A DNA stretch of 64,000 nt from an uncultured Paracoccaceae bacterium (GTDB lineage Bacteria > Pseudomonadota > Alphaproteobacteria > Rhodobacterales > Rhodobacteraceae), in the NCBI GenBank assembly GCA_947498645.1, contig CANMKS010000001.1:620001-684000 (forward strand), given 5' to 3'. The translations under genes and the position numbers were made by a program. Position 1 is the stretch's first letter. Every line of letters starts with the position of its first letter. The notes under the pieces are model-generated. The model saw only the letters and a program-made list of their open reading frames with translations, did no database searches and had not been told where the DNA came from. Shown here in pieces: positions 55,602-63,827 of the stretch.

Positions 55602-55629
55602 AAAGGGCGCGGTCGAAACCGCGCCCTTT
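55602..55629 (-). promoter_or_regulatory. Intercistronic hairpin between aapJ and aapQ
   Basis: A perfect 12-bp stem (AAAGGGCGCGGT at 55602-55613 with ACCGCGCCCTTT at 55618-55629). On the transcribed minus strand the loop is TTCG, a stable tetraloop. It sits 17 bases after the aapJ stop with only a short T tail, suiting partial termination or 3' end protection of aapJ mRNA. Confidence 0.8.
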
Positions 55630-55646
55630 GATCGTGTCGCTATGAC

Positions 55647-56666
55647 TTAGCGGAATGGTGGGGAGTAGAGCAGACCACCATCTGTCCACTGCGCGTTCAG
55701 ACCGCGCGCCAGACCGATTGGTGTGTTCTCACCGATGTTCTTTTCGAACAACTCACCATAGTTACCACCAGCAGCGATTGCGTTCTTCGCCCAGTCTGCT
55801 TCCAGACCCAGCATCGCGCCCAGCTCACCTTCGGTGCCCAGCAGACGGTTGACTTCTGGGTTGCCAGTTGGCGCAGCGCCCAGCTCTTCGACGTTGGCAG
55901 ATGTGACGCCCAGCTCTTCCGCTGCGATCAGTGCGTTCAGTGACCAACGTACGATGTCACCCCAGTCGTTGTCGCCGTGGCGAACAAGCGGGCCAAGTGG
56001 CTCTTTTGAGATGATTTCTGGCAGCAGAACGTGGTCGCCAGGGTTTTCAAAAGATGCACGTGTCGCAGCCAGACCGGATGCGTCAGTTGTGTAAACGTCA
56101 CATGCGCCAGCAAGGTACTGCTGCTGTGCTTCTGCGTTTGTTTCGATTGGCACGGGCTCATAGCTGATGCTGTTAGAGCGGAAGAAGTCCGCTAGGTTCA
56201 GCTCTGTTGTTGTACCTGTCTGGATGCAGACGGTCGCGCCATCAAGGTCTTTTGCAGATGCAACACCCAGATCACGAGGAACCATGAAGCCTTGGCCATC
56301 ATAGTAGTTGATGCCGACAAATTCGAACTTCAGGTCTACGTCACGGCTGAATGTCCATGTGGTGTTACGTGCCAGCACGTCGATCTCACCGGAAGCCAGC
56401 GCAGTAAAGCGTGTCTTACCTGTTGTTGGGATGAACTCGACTGCGTCGCTGTCGCCAAGTACGGCAGCTGCAACAGCGCGGCATACACCAACGTCGAAAC
56501 CGTTCCAAACGCCATTCGCATCTGGCGATGCAAAGCCGACAAGACCAGTTGTCACGCCACAGTTCAACACGCCACGTGCTTTGACGTCGTCAAGTGTCGC
56601 AGCGGATGCTGTTGATGCAGCAAGACCAGCAACAGCCAGCGCGCCGTAAAATGCGGTTTTTTTCAT
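55647..56666 (-). CDS. aapJ: General L-amino acid ABC transporter substrate-binding protein
   Basis: A 339-residue periplasmic binding protein with a signal peptide ending STASA-ATLDDV and the family start ARGVLNCGV. Further typical segments are WNGFDVGVCRAVAAAVLG and GKTRFTALASGEIDVL. GGAAGAGG precedes the ATG at 56666; an in-frame extension upstream is not family-like. An inverted repeat (CCACCC...GGGTGG, 56687-56703) lies in its 5' leader. Confidence 0.93.
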   Translation of the reverse strand: MKKTAFYGALAVAGLAASTASAATLDDVKARGVLNCGVTTGLVGFASPDANGVWNGFDVGVCRAVAAAVLGDSDAVEFIPTTGKTRFTALASGEIDVLARNTTWTFSRDVDLKFEFVGINYYDGQGFMVPRDLGVASAKDLDGATVCIQTGTTTELNLADFFRSNSISYEPVPIETNAEAQQQYLAGACDVYTTDASGLAATRASFENPGDHVLLPEIISKEPLGPLVRHGDNDWGDIVRWSLNALIAAEELGVTSANVEELGAAPTGNPEVNRLLGTEGELGAMLGLEADWAKNAIAAGGNYGELFEKNIGENTPIGLARGLNAQWTDGGLLYSPPFR

Positions 56667-56882
56667 TTTTACCTCTTCCTGAGTTTCCACCCCTCTAGGG
56701 TGGCCAATTTTTATCCCGTCCCTTGGACAGTCATGGTGAAGTGAGAAGGGTCTCCCCATTCTCAATGCGCCAAGAGTTTGATTTATCGGGCATAGAGTCA
56801 AGGGCAACTGGTGCAAATCCGACAGCAAATGCCACATTACTTGGCATTTTTATTGCGATTATCAGGAAACGCACTGTTTCGC

Positions 56883-57593
56883 TCAAACCTGCGAAAGCTG
56901 ATAGAACCGGGCGGCGTCCAAAAATGCGGCACGTTTGACAGCCTCCATCGCGGCGGCTTCTTCATCTTCGCCCCATTGCGAGATTTGCCAGTGCTCATCA
57001 ATACGCGACAGCAGCCAGGCATCGGCCGGGGAAAGCGCTTCTTTTGTTACCGCTAACGCCAGGATAAGTGACCCTGATATGCTGATCAGATCGTGCACTG
57101 CGGCCAGCTCAAAATCATCGAACCGGGCGACCTGCGCTGTCAAACGCTCCAATGCCTCGGGTTTTTGGGTGACATGCATGACGCCTTCGCCAACGGACAG
57201 CGGGGCATCCAGGGCCTGCGCGGCCCAGTCAAGCATCGGGTCCCAACCTTGGGCCTGTTTGGCAATCAACGCATCAGGCCCCGCCGCCCGGTAACACAGA
57301 AGGTCGCTGTCTCCGTATTCGGCGAGTAATGCCACAACCTCGGCCCGCTGCACGCGCACCTTATCTATCGCCGCATTCGCGCCACGGGTCACAGGCATTG
57401 TGCCGGGATCAAGCTGCTCGTCTTGTGCGTCCCATTCAGTGGCAATCGCCTCTGCCATGGCAATCGTGGGCAGCGTCAGTGCTGCCTTGGCAGGCGTGCG
57501 CACCGGGCGGTCATCCAGCAATACAGTATACCCACCATCAACCGGCGTTGCTGTCGCCGCCTTCCAGAACCTTTTGGGTTTCCAATCGCTCAT
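56883..57593 (-). CDS. ATP12 family F1-ATPase assembly chaperone
   Basis: A 236-residue protein starting KPKRFWKAATATP and including LDDRPVRTPAKAALTLPT, the N-terminal hallmarks of the ATP12 family, which in mitochondria chaperones the F1 alpha subunit. The Trp-rich and Glu-rich C-terminal region is also typical. It lies three bases downstream of the HAD phosphatase gene, in an operon ending here. Confidence 0.9.
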   Translation of the reverse strand: MSDWKPKRFWKAATATPVDGGYTVLLDDRPVRTPAKAALTLPTIAMAEAIATEWDAQDEQLDPGTMPVTRGANAAIDKVRVQRAEVVALLAEYGDSDLLCYRAAGPDALIAKQAQGWDPMLDWAAQALDAPLSVGEGVMHVTQKPEALERLTAQVARFDDFELAAVHDLISISGSLILALAVTKEALSPADAWLLSRIDEHWQISQWGEDEEAAAMEAVKRAAFLDAARFYQLSQV

Positions 57594-57596
57594 TAT

Positions 57597-58262
57597 TCAG
57601 GTCCCTATCAGCGCGTCCACAGCACCGGACAGTGCCGAAAACGCATCAATCAGAATATCAGGTTTCAGCGCTTCGGCCGGATGATACCCCCAGCTGACGC
57701 CAATCGTTTTGATCCCGGCTGCGCGCGCCATATCCATGTCGTAGGTCGTATCGCCCAGCATAACAGCGCGTTCAGCACTTACGCCTGTCTCGGCGATAGC
57801 CGTCAAAACCATCGCGGGATGCGGTTTTGATGGGTGATGGTCGGCCACCTGTTCGCTATGAAACACACCGGTTAGGCCATGCCGGTCCAGCACCTTGTCC
57901 AATCCGCGCCGGGATTTGCCCGTGGCAACGGCCAGCAACGTATGATCCTGCCCCTGCAAAACCTTCAACGCCGCCATCGCACCGGGAAACAGTGGCCCCA
58001 TTTCCTTGTTGTCATGGCGTAGGCTGACAAAGGCGTTCTTATAGGCCTCGACCAAACGATGCTGCTGCGCGGCGTCGGTATCCGGGACCAGCCGTGCAAA
58101 AGCTTCGGCCAGTGACAGTCCCACAATTGACAAAACCTGCGCGCGCGGCGGCATCGCCAAACCCTCAGCCGCAAAGGCCAGGCGCATCGCGGCCACAATC
58201 TCGGCCTGACTGTCAACAAGCGTGCCGTCGACGTCAAAGATCACCAACCGCAGATCACTCAT
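57597..58262 (-). CDS. HAD-superfamily phosphatase, phosphoglycolate phosphatase-like
   Basis: A 221-residue HAD-IA hydrolase. Motif I FDVDGTLVDS near 8 holds the nucleophilic Asp, motif II is ATGKSRRGLD near 107, and motif IV is LGDTTYDMDMA near 160. The substrate is not determined. ATG 58262 overlaps the end of the pseudouridine synthase gene by eight bases; a longer upstream frame is not family-like. Confidence 0.88.
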   Translation of the reverse strand: MSDLRLVIFDVDGTLVDSQAEIVAAMRLAFAAEGLAMPPRAQVLSIVGLSLAEAFARLVPDTDAAQQHRLVEAYKNAFVSLRHDNKEMGPLFPGAMAALKVLQGQDHTLLAVATGKSRRGLDKVLDRHGLTGVFHSEQVADHHPSKPHPAMVLTAIAETGVSAERAVMLGDTTYDMDMARAAGIKTIGVSWGYHPAEALKPDILIDAFSALSGAVDALIGT

Positions 58263-59310
58263 CAGGCATATTGAACGGATCAACAGGAGCATGGCCCACG
58301 ACCCACCCCACAAAATCCCACGTATTCTGCATATGTTCTGGCAGCGGCGCAGTCAGATGCAAGGTGGCGCCGGTTGCGGGATGTTCAATCGTCAGGCTGC
58401 GCGCATGCAGATGCAGCTTGCGCCCGATCTCACTGCCCATGCCGGCACCCCAGCCATCGCCAAGGTTTTCCTGACTGGACCCACCGTATTTGCCGTCGCC
58501 CACAATCGGGTGACCAATCTCGGCCATATGCGCGCGCAATTGGTGCGTGCGACCCGTAATCGGGACCAGGGCACACCAGGCCGCGCGGCTGGCCAGCGTG
58601 TCCATCACAGCATAATCGCTGGTCGCGCGCTTTGCGCCTTCAACGCTGTCCAGATCACGCGGATGCACGCAACGCATTTTCTCATTCTCGCCGCCGCGAC
58701 CATGGCCTGCGGCCTTGACCAATCCGTATTTGATCGTGCCGGCGCGCGGATGCGGCACCCCCGCAACGGCGGCCCAGTAAATCTTGCGCGTCTCGCGGTG
58801 TTTGAGGTGCTCGGTCAACTGCTTGGCCATCATCCGGGTGCGGGCCAAAAGCAGAACGCCAGAGGTGTCCTTGTCCAAGCGATGCACCAGACGCGGCTTT
58901 TCATCATAGTCAAACATCAACGCCTCGGCCAGGCCGTCCACATGGCGGGTCGTCTTGGAGCCACCTTGGGTGGCCAACCCCGCAGGCTTGTTGATGGCAA
59001 TGATATGGTCGTCCTTGTAGATCACGCAGGACTGGATCAGCTTGGCATCCGCCTTGGTCACACCGCGCTTGGCAAGGTTCGCGGCGGCTGCTGCTTCTTC
59101 CTCGGTCGGTAGGGGCGGAATACGGACGGTCTGTCCCACATCCAAACGGGTGTTCGATTTGACACGGCCACCATCAACGCGCAGTTCGCCCTTGCGACAC
59201 ATCTTTTCGATCCGCCCTTGGGTCAGATGCGGGAACAGACGGCGCAGGTAACGATCCAACCGCTGATCGCCGTCATCAGGGCCGATCACCCGCGTTTGCA
59301 CACCACTCAT
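58255..59310 (-). CDS. RluA-family pseudouridine synthase (RluC-like)
   Basis: Converts uridines in 23S rRNA (or tRNA) to pseudouridine. The 351 residues include an N-terminal S4 RNA-binding domain (RLDRYLRRLFPHLTQGRIEKM) and the catalytic domain with HRLDKDTSGVLLLART, where the Asp is the nucleophile. The length and S4 domain favour RluC or RluD rather than RluA. ATG 59310 overlaps the crcB stop. Confidence 0.9.
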   Translation of the reverse strand: MSGVQTRVIGPDDGDQRLDRYLRRLFPHLTQGRIEKMCRKGELRVDGGRVKSNTRLDVGQTVRIPPLPTEEEAAAAANLAKRGVTKADAKLIQSCVIYKDDHIIAINKPAGLATQGGSKTTRHVDGLAEALMFDYDEKPRLVHRLDKDTSGVLLLARTRMMAKQLTEHLKHRETRKIYWAAVAGVPHPRAGTIKYGLVKAAGHGRGGENEKMRCVHPRDLDSVEGAKRATSDYAVMDTLASRAAWCALVPITGRTHQLRAHMAEIGHPIVGDGKYGGSSQENLGDGWGAGMGSEIGRKLHLHARSLTIEHPATGATLHLTAPLPEHMQNTWDFVGWVVGHAPVDPFNMPDE

Positions 59311-59666
59311 GTTGTCATTCCTCGTGCAATCCAAAGTCCCAGCGCACAGGCCAGAACCGATGCAATCAATGAGGCCAGAACATAAGCGCCCGCTGCCGTC
59401 ATGCGCCCCTCTTCCACCAGCCGCAATGCGTCGAGCGTAAATGCGGAAAACGTCGTGAACCCACCCAATACACCTGTCATGAGGAAGGGCAACCAGTGTT
59501 GCAATCCACGATCGGCCAGATGCACCCAGACCAAACCAATCGCAAACGATCCAAGCACATTGACCGCCAGCGTTCCCAACGGGAACGCCACGACCAGCCC
59601 CACGAGATACCGCAGGACAGAGCCGATTGCCCCGCCAAGGGCTACAGAGATCACAGGTGTCATCAT
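59307..59666 (-). CDS. crcB: Fluoride efflux transporter CrcB
   Basis: A 119-residue four-helix membrane protein that exports fluoride as a dimeric channel. GGAIGSVLRY, the NVLGSF signature and TGVLGGFTTFSAFTLDAL are present. Two adjacent ATGs (59666 and 59663) are possible starts. No fluoride riboswitch was recognised in the 31-base gap to rarA, which suggests that it is transcribed with rarA. Confidence 0.9.
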   Translation of the reverse strand: MMTPVISVALGGAIGSVLRYLVGLVVAFPLGTLAVNVLGSFAIGLVWVHLADRGLQHWLPFLMTGVLGGFTTFSAFTLDALRLVEEGRMTAAGAYVLASLIASVLACALGLWIARGMTT

Positions 59667-59697
59667 GGGCGTGCTTTGGGGCTTCGCTGGAGGATTG

Positions 59698-61008
59698 TCA
59701 ATTCTTGCTGCGCTTGCTGCGCAGGCCAGCGAAGTAATCGACACGCTTTTTCAACTCACGCTCAAACCCCCGATCCACGGGGATGTAGTAGACACCTCGC
59801 TTCATGGTGTCGGGGAAATAGTTCTGCCCGCTAAAGCCATCCTCGGCGTCGTGGTCATAGTTGTAGCCCGCACCAAAACCCTGTTCCTTCATCAGCGTCG
59901 TCGGCGCGTTCAGGATGTGGGCAGGTGGCGGTTCTGACCCTGTTTGCCTGGCCGCTGCCACTGCCCCCTTATAGGCCACATAGGTCGCATTCGATTTGGG
60001 CGCGAGCGCCAGATATGTCACAGCCTGCGCGAGCGCGAGTTCACCTTCGGGGCTTCCCAGGCGTTCATAAGTTTCCCAAGACTGCAAGCAAACGGCCTGC
60101 GCCTGTGGATCGGCAAGACCGATATCCTCAACAGCCATCCGCGTAATACGACGCGCCAGAAACCGCGGGTCTTCGCCGCCTGCCAGCATTCGGGCAAACC
60201 AATAAAGTGCTGCATCCGGGTCCGATCCGCGCACAGATTTATGTAGGGCACTGATCAGGTTGTAATGTTCATCCCCCGATTTGTCGTATTTGACGGCACG
60301 CTTCATCAGACGTTTGGTCAGATCATCGGTGGTCAGCTTGGCATCCGTTTTCCAAGCGCCGATTTGTTCGATGAGGTTCAGCAGCGCGCGGCCGTCACCG
60401 TCAGCCATCACCAACAGCGCATCACGGGCAGGGCCGTCCAGCGGCAGGGCCTTGCCCAACTCCTTCTCCGCCCGTTGCGTCAAGAGTTCGAGGTCTTTGA
60501 GATCAAGCCGGGTCAGGATGAATACCTGAGAGCGGCTAAGGACAGCGGCATTCAACTCAAAACTTGGGTTCTCGGTCGTGGCGCCCACCAACAGGATCGT
60601 GCCATCCTCCATGTAAGGCAAAAACCCATCCTGCTGCGCTTTGTTAAAGCGGTGAATCTCATCCACGAACAGCAAGGTGCCCTTGCCATTCTGACGGCGC
60701 ATTCTGGCGGCTTCGAACACCTTGCGCAATTCAGGCACGCCGGTGAAGATCGCACTGATCTGAACGAAATGCAGGTCGGTTTCATCCGCGAGCAGGCGGG
60801 CAATTGTTGTCTTGCCAACGCCGGGCGGGCCCCAGAAAATCAGGGACGAGAGCGAACCGGAGGCCAGCATCGTGCCCAACGGCGCGTCTGGGCCAAGAAC
60901 TTGGCTTTGCCCAATCACTTCGGACAGAGCCTTGGGCCGCAGCCGATCCGCCAGCGGGCGGGGGCCTGCTGGGGTGTCGGTTGATGGGCTGTCAAACAAA
61001 TCGGCCAT
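59698..61008 (-). CDS. rarA: Replication-associated recombination protein A
   Basis: A 436-residue AAA+ ATPase (RarA/MgsA, WRNIP1 family) that acts at stalled replication forks. Walker A is GPPGVGKTT near 60, Walker B is LLFVDEIHRFNKAQQD near 110, and sensor 1 is GATTENPSF near 134. The C-terminal part includes the SDPDAALYW-type segment and LPDTMKRGVYY near 400. It is the first gene of the rarA-crcB-rluC-HAD-ATP12 run. Confidence 0.94.
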   Translation of the reverse strand: MADLFDSPSTDTPAGPRPLADRLRPKALSEVIGQSQVLGPDAPLGTMLASGSLSSLIFWGPPGVGKTTIARLLADETDLHFVQISAIFTGVPELRKVFEAARMRRQNGKGTLLFVDEIHRFNKAQQDGFLPYMEDGTILLVGATTENPSFELNAAVLSRSQVFILTRLDLKDLELLTQRAEKELGKALPLDGPARDALLVMADGDGRALLNLIEQIGAWKTDAKLTTDDLTKRLMKRAVKYDKSGDEHYNLISALHKSVRGSDPDAALYWFARMLAGGEDPRFLARRITRMAVEDIGLADPQAQAVCLQSWETYERLGSPEGELALAQAVTYLALAPKSNATYVAYKGAVAAARQTGSEPPPAHILNAPTTLMKEQGFGAGYNYDHDAEDGFSGQNYFPDTMKRGVYYIPVDRGFERELKKRVDYFAGLRSKRSKN

Positions 61009-61039
61009 GGGTCAAACATATGCTTTGCATCAAAAAGCG

Positions 61040-61065
61040 AAAGCCCCGCCGGTTGGCGGGGCTTT
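61040..61065 (-). terminator. Terminator of the rpoA-rplQ operon
   Basis: AAAGCCCCGCC at 61040-61050 pairs perfectly (11 bp) with GGCGGGGCTTT at 61055-61065 around a 4-base loop, and a T-rich tail follows on the minus strand. It lies 24 bases after the rplQ stop. Confidence 0.85.
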
Positions 61066-61089
61066 GCGAACTTCTCGGAACAGCGGGAA

Positions 61090-61509
61090 TTAATCCTCGG
61101 CGTTCTCGTATTCTTCAAGACGGGCCTTGTCCGCCGCACCTTTGGCATCCACATCGCGATCAACAAATTCGATGATCGCCATTGGCGCCATGTCACCATA
61201 GCGGAAGCCCGCCTTGATGATGCGGACGTAGCCACCCTGACGCTCTTTGTAGCGGGGGCCGATGACGTCGAACAGCTTGGCTGTGTGCATTTCCTGCTTC
61301 AGCTGCGCGTTGGCCTGACGGCGTGCGTGCAGATCGCCGCGCTTGCCAAGTGTGACCAGCTTTTCAACGATCCGGCGCAGTTCTTTGGCCTTGGGCAGTG
61401 TTGTCTTGATCTGCTCATGTTCGATGAGCGAGCCAGCCATGTTCGCGAACAGCGCTTTGCGGTGTTCATGGGTGCGGTTCAGGCGGCGGTAACCTCTTGC
61501 GTGACGCAT
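61090..61509 (-). CDS. rplQ: 50S ribosomal protein L17
   Basis: A 139-residue L17 with the invariant start [20 protein letters not shown] and the Lys-rich [17 protein letters not shown] segment. The C-terminus is longer than in E. coli, with a Glu/Asp-rich end (EEYENAED), as usual in alphaproteobacteria. It is separated from rpoA by 157 bases that contain a REPIN-like element. Confidence 0.97.
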   Translation of the reverse strand: MRHARGYRRLNRTHEHRKALFANMAGSLIEHEQIKTTLPKAKELRRIVEKLVTLGKRGDLHARRQANAQLKQEMHTAKLFDVIGPRYKERQGGYVRIIKAGFRYGDMAPMAIIEFVDRDVDAKGAADKARLEEYENAED

Positions 61510-61621
61510 GTGTTAGTCTCCATTTTGTTTTAGGGTGGGCCGATGCGATGCGTGTCGCTGGCTCCGTTAGTGGGGCAGGATTGCCCAGGATGTTCCCCGC
61601 TCTTGCGGGCATTTGTCGATG

Positions 61622-61661
61622 GTGGGTTCCACTCACCCCACGTAGGGTGGGTGGAACCCAC
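61622..61661. repeat. REPIN-like inverted repeat between rpoA and rplQ
   Basis: A 17-bp imperfect stem (61622-61638 with 61645-61661, one G-U pair) around a 6-base loop. The right arm contains GTAG (61642-61645) followed by a small hairpin GTGGGT-gga-ACCCAC, the layout of REP elements, and the left arm is a near mirror copy. Two further short inverted repeats, GGGCA/TGCCC (61573-61586) and CCCGC/GCGGG (61596-61609), lie in the same spacer. Confidence 0.55.
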
Positions 61662-61666
61662 ACGTA

Positions 61667-62683
61667 TCAGAATTGATCTTCGAACTTCTTCGCCAGATCT
61701 TCGATGTTGTCTGGCGGCCAGTCCTCAACGTCCATGCCAAGGTGCAGACCCATACCTGACAACACTTCCTTGATCTCGTTCAAGGATTTGCGGCCAAAGT
61801 TCGGTGTGCGCAGCATCTCTGCTTCGGTCTTCTGGATCAGATCGCCGATATAGACGATGTTGTCGTTCTTGAGGCAGTTTGCCGAGCGGACAGACAGTTC
61901 CAGCTCGTCCACTTTCTTCAGCAGAAGTGGGTTGAACTCAAGACCATCATCATCAGCGCCAGCCTGTGCGGACTCGGGCTCATCAAAGTTGACGAAGATC
62001 GACAACTGGTCCTGAAGGATACGCGCGGCATAGGCCACTGCATCGTCAGGTGTCAGCGACCCATCGGTTTCAACCTTCATGGTCAACTTGTCATAATCAA
62101 GCACCTGACCTTCACGGGTCGGCTGCACGTCGTAGCTGACCTTTTTGACAGGAGAATAGATTGCATCAATCGACATCATGCCAATCGGCGCATCTTCCGG
62201 CTTGTTCTTGTCAGCAGAGACATAGCCCTTACCGGTATTCACGGTCAGTTCCATGTACAGATCAGCGCCATCGTCGAGGTGGCAAAGAACGTGATCCTTG
62301 TTGAGGATCTCGATACCGGCTGTTTCAGAGATATCCGCAGCCGTCACAACGCCCGGACCTTTGGCCTGAACAGAAAGACGCTTTGGCCCTTCGACTTCCA
62401 TACGGATCGCCACACCTTTGAGGTTCAGCACGATGTCGGTGACGTCTTCACGCACACCAGATACGGATGAGAACTCATGCAGTACGTTATCAATCTGAAC
62501 GGCGGTGATGGCAGCACCCTGAAGGGAGCTCATCAAAATGCGGCGCAGGGCGTTGCCCAAAGTCAGACCAAAACCACGCTCAAGCGGTTCTGCAATGACG
62601 GTTGCCTGACGCGCGGGATCGTTGCCCGGCTTTACTTCCAATTGAGTTGGTTTGATCAACTCAGCCCAGTTCTTGTGGATCAT
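61667..62683 (-). CDS. rpoA: DNA-directed RNA polymerase subunit alpha
   Basis: A 338-residue alpha subunit: N-terminal assembly domain ([23 protein letters not shown]), a linker and C-terminal helix-hairpin-helix domain for upstream DNA and activator contacts ([22 protein letters not shown] read in two parts). GGAGGGA precedes ATG 62683. It follows rpsK by 109 bases that can fold into a nested hairpin. Confidence 0.97.
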   Translation of the reverse strand: MIHKNWAELIKPTQLEVKPGNDPARQATVIAEPLERGFGLTLGNALRRILMSSLQGAAITAVQIDNVLHEFSSVSGVREDVTDIVLNLKGVAIRMEVEGPKRLSVQAKGPGVVTAADISETAGIEILNKDHVLCHLDDGADLYMELTVNTGKGYVSADKNKPEDAPIGMMSIDAIYSPVKKVSYDVQPTREGQVLDYDKLTMKVETDGSLTPDDAVAYAARILQDQLSIFVNFDEPESAQAGADDDGLEFNPLLLKKVDELELSVRSANCLKNDNIVYIGDLIQKTEAEMLRTPNFGRKSLNEIKEVLSGMGLHLGMDVEDWPPDNIEDLAKKFEDQF

Positions 62684-62722
62684 ATGTCCCTCCATACTTG
62701 TCTGCCTTCATGTCCAAAAAGG

Positions 62723-62785
62723 CAAACGCCCGAGGTTGAAATGACGGATTGGGGCCGTGCCAAAACACGGACCCCAAGGCGTTTG
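62723..62785 (-). promoter_or_regulatory. Nested hairpin in the rpsK-rpoA spacer
   Basis: Outer stem CAAACGCC (62723-62730) with GGCGTTTG (62778-62785), 8 bp perfect; inner stem TTGGGGCCGTG (62749-62759) with CACGG-a-CCCCAA (62766-62777), 11 bp with one bulge. The structure is transcribed between rpsK and rpoA and could tune their ratio or mRNA processing. Confidence 0.5.
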
Positions 62786-62792
62786 GATTGTC

Positions 62793-63182
62793 TTATACGC
62801 GGCGGCGCTTTGGTGGGCGGCAACCGTTGTGGGCCATTGGGGTCACGTCACGGATTGATGTGATGTTGAAACCAACAGCGGCCAATGCGCGCAGCGCGCT
62901 TTCACGACCGGAACCAGGGCCCTGCACTTCGACCTCAAGCGTTTTTACGCCGTGATCCTGTGCTTTCTTGCCCGCATCCTCAGCAGCCATTTGGGCGGCG
63001 TAAGGTGTGGATTTCCGTGAACCCTTAAAGCCCATGGTGCCAGCAGACGACCAGGAAATGGCGTTGCCCTGCACGTCAGAGATCAGGATTTTTGTGTTGT
63101 TGAAAGAAGAGTTCACATGCGCAACACCAGCTGCGATGTTCTTGGAAACCTTCTTTTTGGTGCGTTTTGTATCACGTGCCAT
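62793..63182 (-). CDS. rpsK: 30S ribosomal protein S11
   Basis: A 129-residue S11 with the conserved [15 protein letters not shown] segment, [14 protein letters not shown] and C-terminal [10 protein letters not shown]. It sits 14 bases after the rpsM stop. Confidence 0.97.
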   Translation of the reverse strand: MARDTKRTKKKVSKNIAAGVAHVNSSFNNTKILISDVQGNAISWSSAGTMGFKGSRKSTPYAAQMAAEDAGKKAQDHGVKTLEVEVQGPGSGRESALRALAAVGFNITSIRDVTPMAHNGCRPPKRRRV

Positions 63183-63196
63183 TGATCAAGCCTCCC

Positions 63197-63565
63197 TTAT
63201 TTCTTCTTACCAGCAATGGCCTTTGCAGGGCCCTTGCGTGTACGTGCGTTTGTGGATGTACGCTGACCACGGACCGGCAGATTGCGACGGTGGCGCAAAC
63301 CACGGTAGCAGCCAAGGTCCATCAGACGCTTGATGTTCATCTGTGTCTCACGACGCAGGTCACCTTCAACCATCAGGTTGGCGTCGATGTATTCACGGAT
63401 CGACAGCACTTCTGCATCAGACAGCTGGTTAACACGACGCGCGCGGTCAATCTTGACCGCTTCGCAGATTTCTTCGGCTTTGGCAGAACCAATACCGGTA
63501 ATGTAGGTGAGGGCGATTGGTACCCGCTTTGCAGTCGGGATGTTTACGCCGGCAATACGTGCCAC
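63197..63565 (-). CDS. rpsM: 30S ribosomal protein S13
   Basis: A 122-residue S13 beginning ARIAGVNIP, with [15 protein letters not shown] and the C-terminal [19 protein letters not shown] 63565 gives the standard N-terminus and length; the longer frame upstream is the leader. AAAAGGAA precedes it. A 262-base structured spacer separates it from adk, which suggests its own promoter or leader control. Confidence 0.96.
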   Translation of the reverse strand: MARIAGVNIPTAKRVPIALTYITGIGSAKAEEICEAVKIDRARRVNQLSDAEVLSIREYIDANLMVEGDLRRETQMNIKRLMDLGCYRGLRHRRNLPVRGQRTSTNARTRKGPAKAIAGKKK

Positions 63566-63581
63566 GTGTGCAATTCCTTTT

Positions 63582-63698
63582 CGTTGCGGGTCCGTCATTC
63601 CAGACCCTTTTTTCACAACGGAAGCCCGGACCTGTAAGGCGCCGGGCTGCGTCATATCGAGGTGTTCTGTGGTTGGCGGGCGCGACCCTTTAACCACA
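63582..63698 (-). promoter_or_regulatory. Structured leader of rpsM
   Basis: Three successive stem-loops: CGTTG (63582-63586) with CAACG (63616-63620) enclosing GGGTC/GACCC (63588-63607); GCCCGG/CCGGGC (63624-63647); and TGTGGTT/AACCACA (63668-63698). The first ends just before the ribosome binding site. A further AAGGAATTT/AAATTCCTT hairpin lies at 63771-63792. Resembles a ribosomal-protein autoregulatory leader, but no known class is matched. Confidence 0.45.
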
Positions 63699-63827
63699 AA
63701 TTGATTCCCTTGCGGGATGGCGCTGTTTAGGGGGCAATTCGGCAAGCGTCAAGGGACGCAAGGCAACGGTAAGGAATTTCCAAAAATTCCTTCTGCGCAG
63801 AACAATTTCAGTCGAAAACTGTTCGCC

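Noticed and set aside
56687-56703. CCACCC/GGGTGG inverted repeat in the aapJ leader as a riboswitch
   Set aside because: Only 6 bp with a 5-base loop and no recognised aptamer; mentioned only in the aapJ entry.
59667-59697. Fluoride riboswitch before crcB
   Set aside because: The spacer is only 31 bases, too short for the known aptamer.
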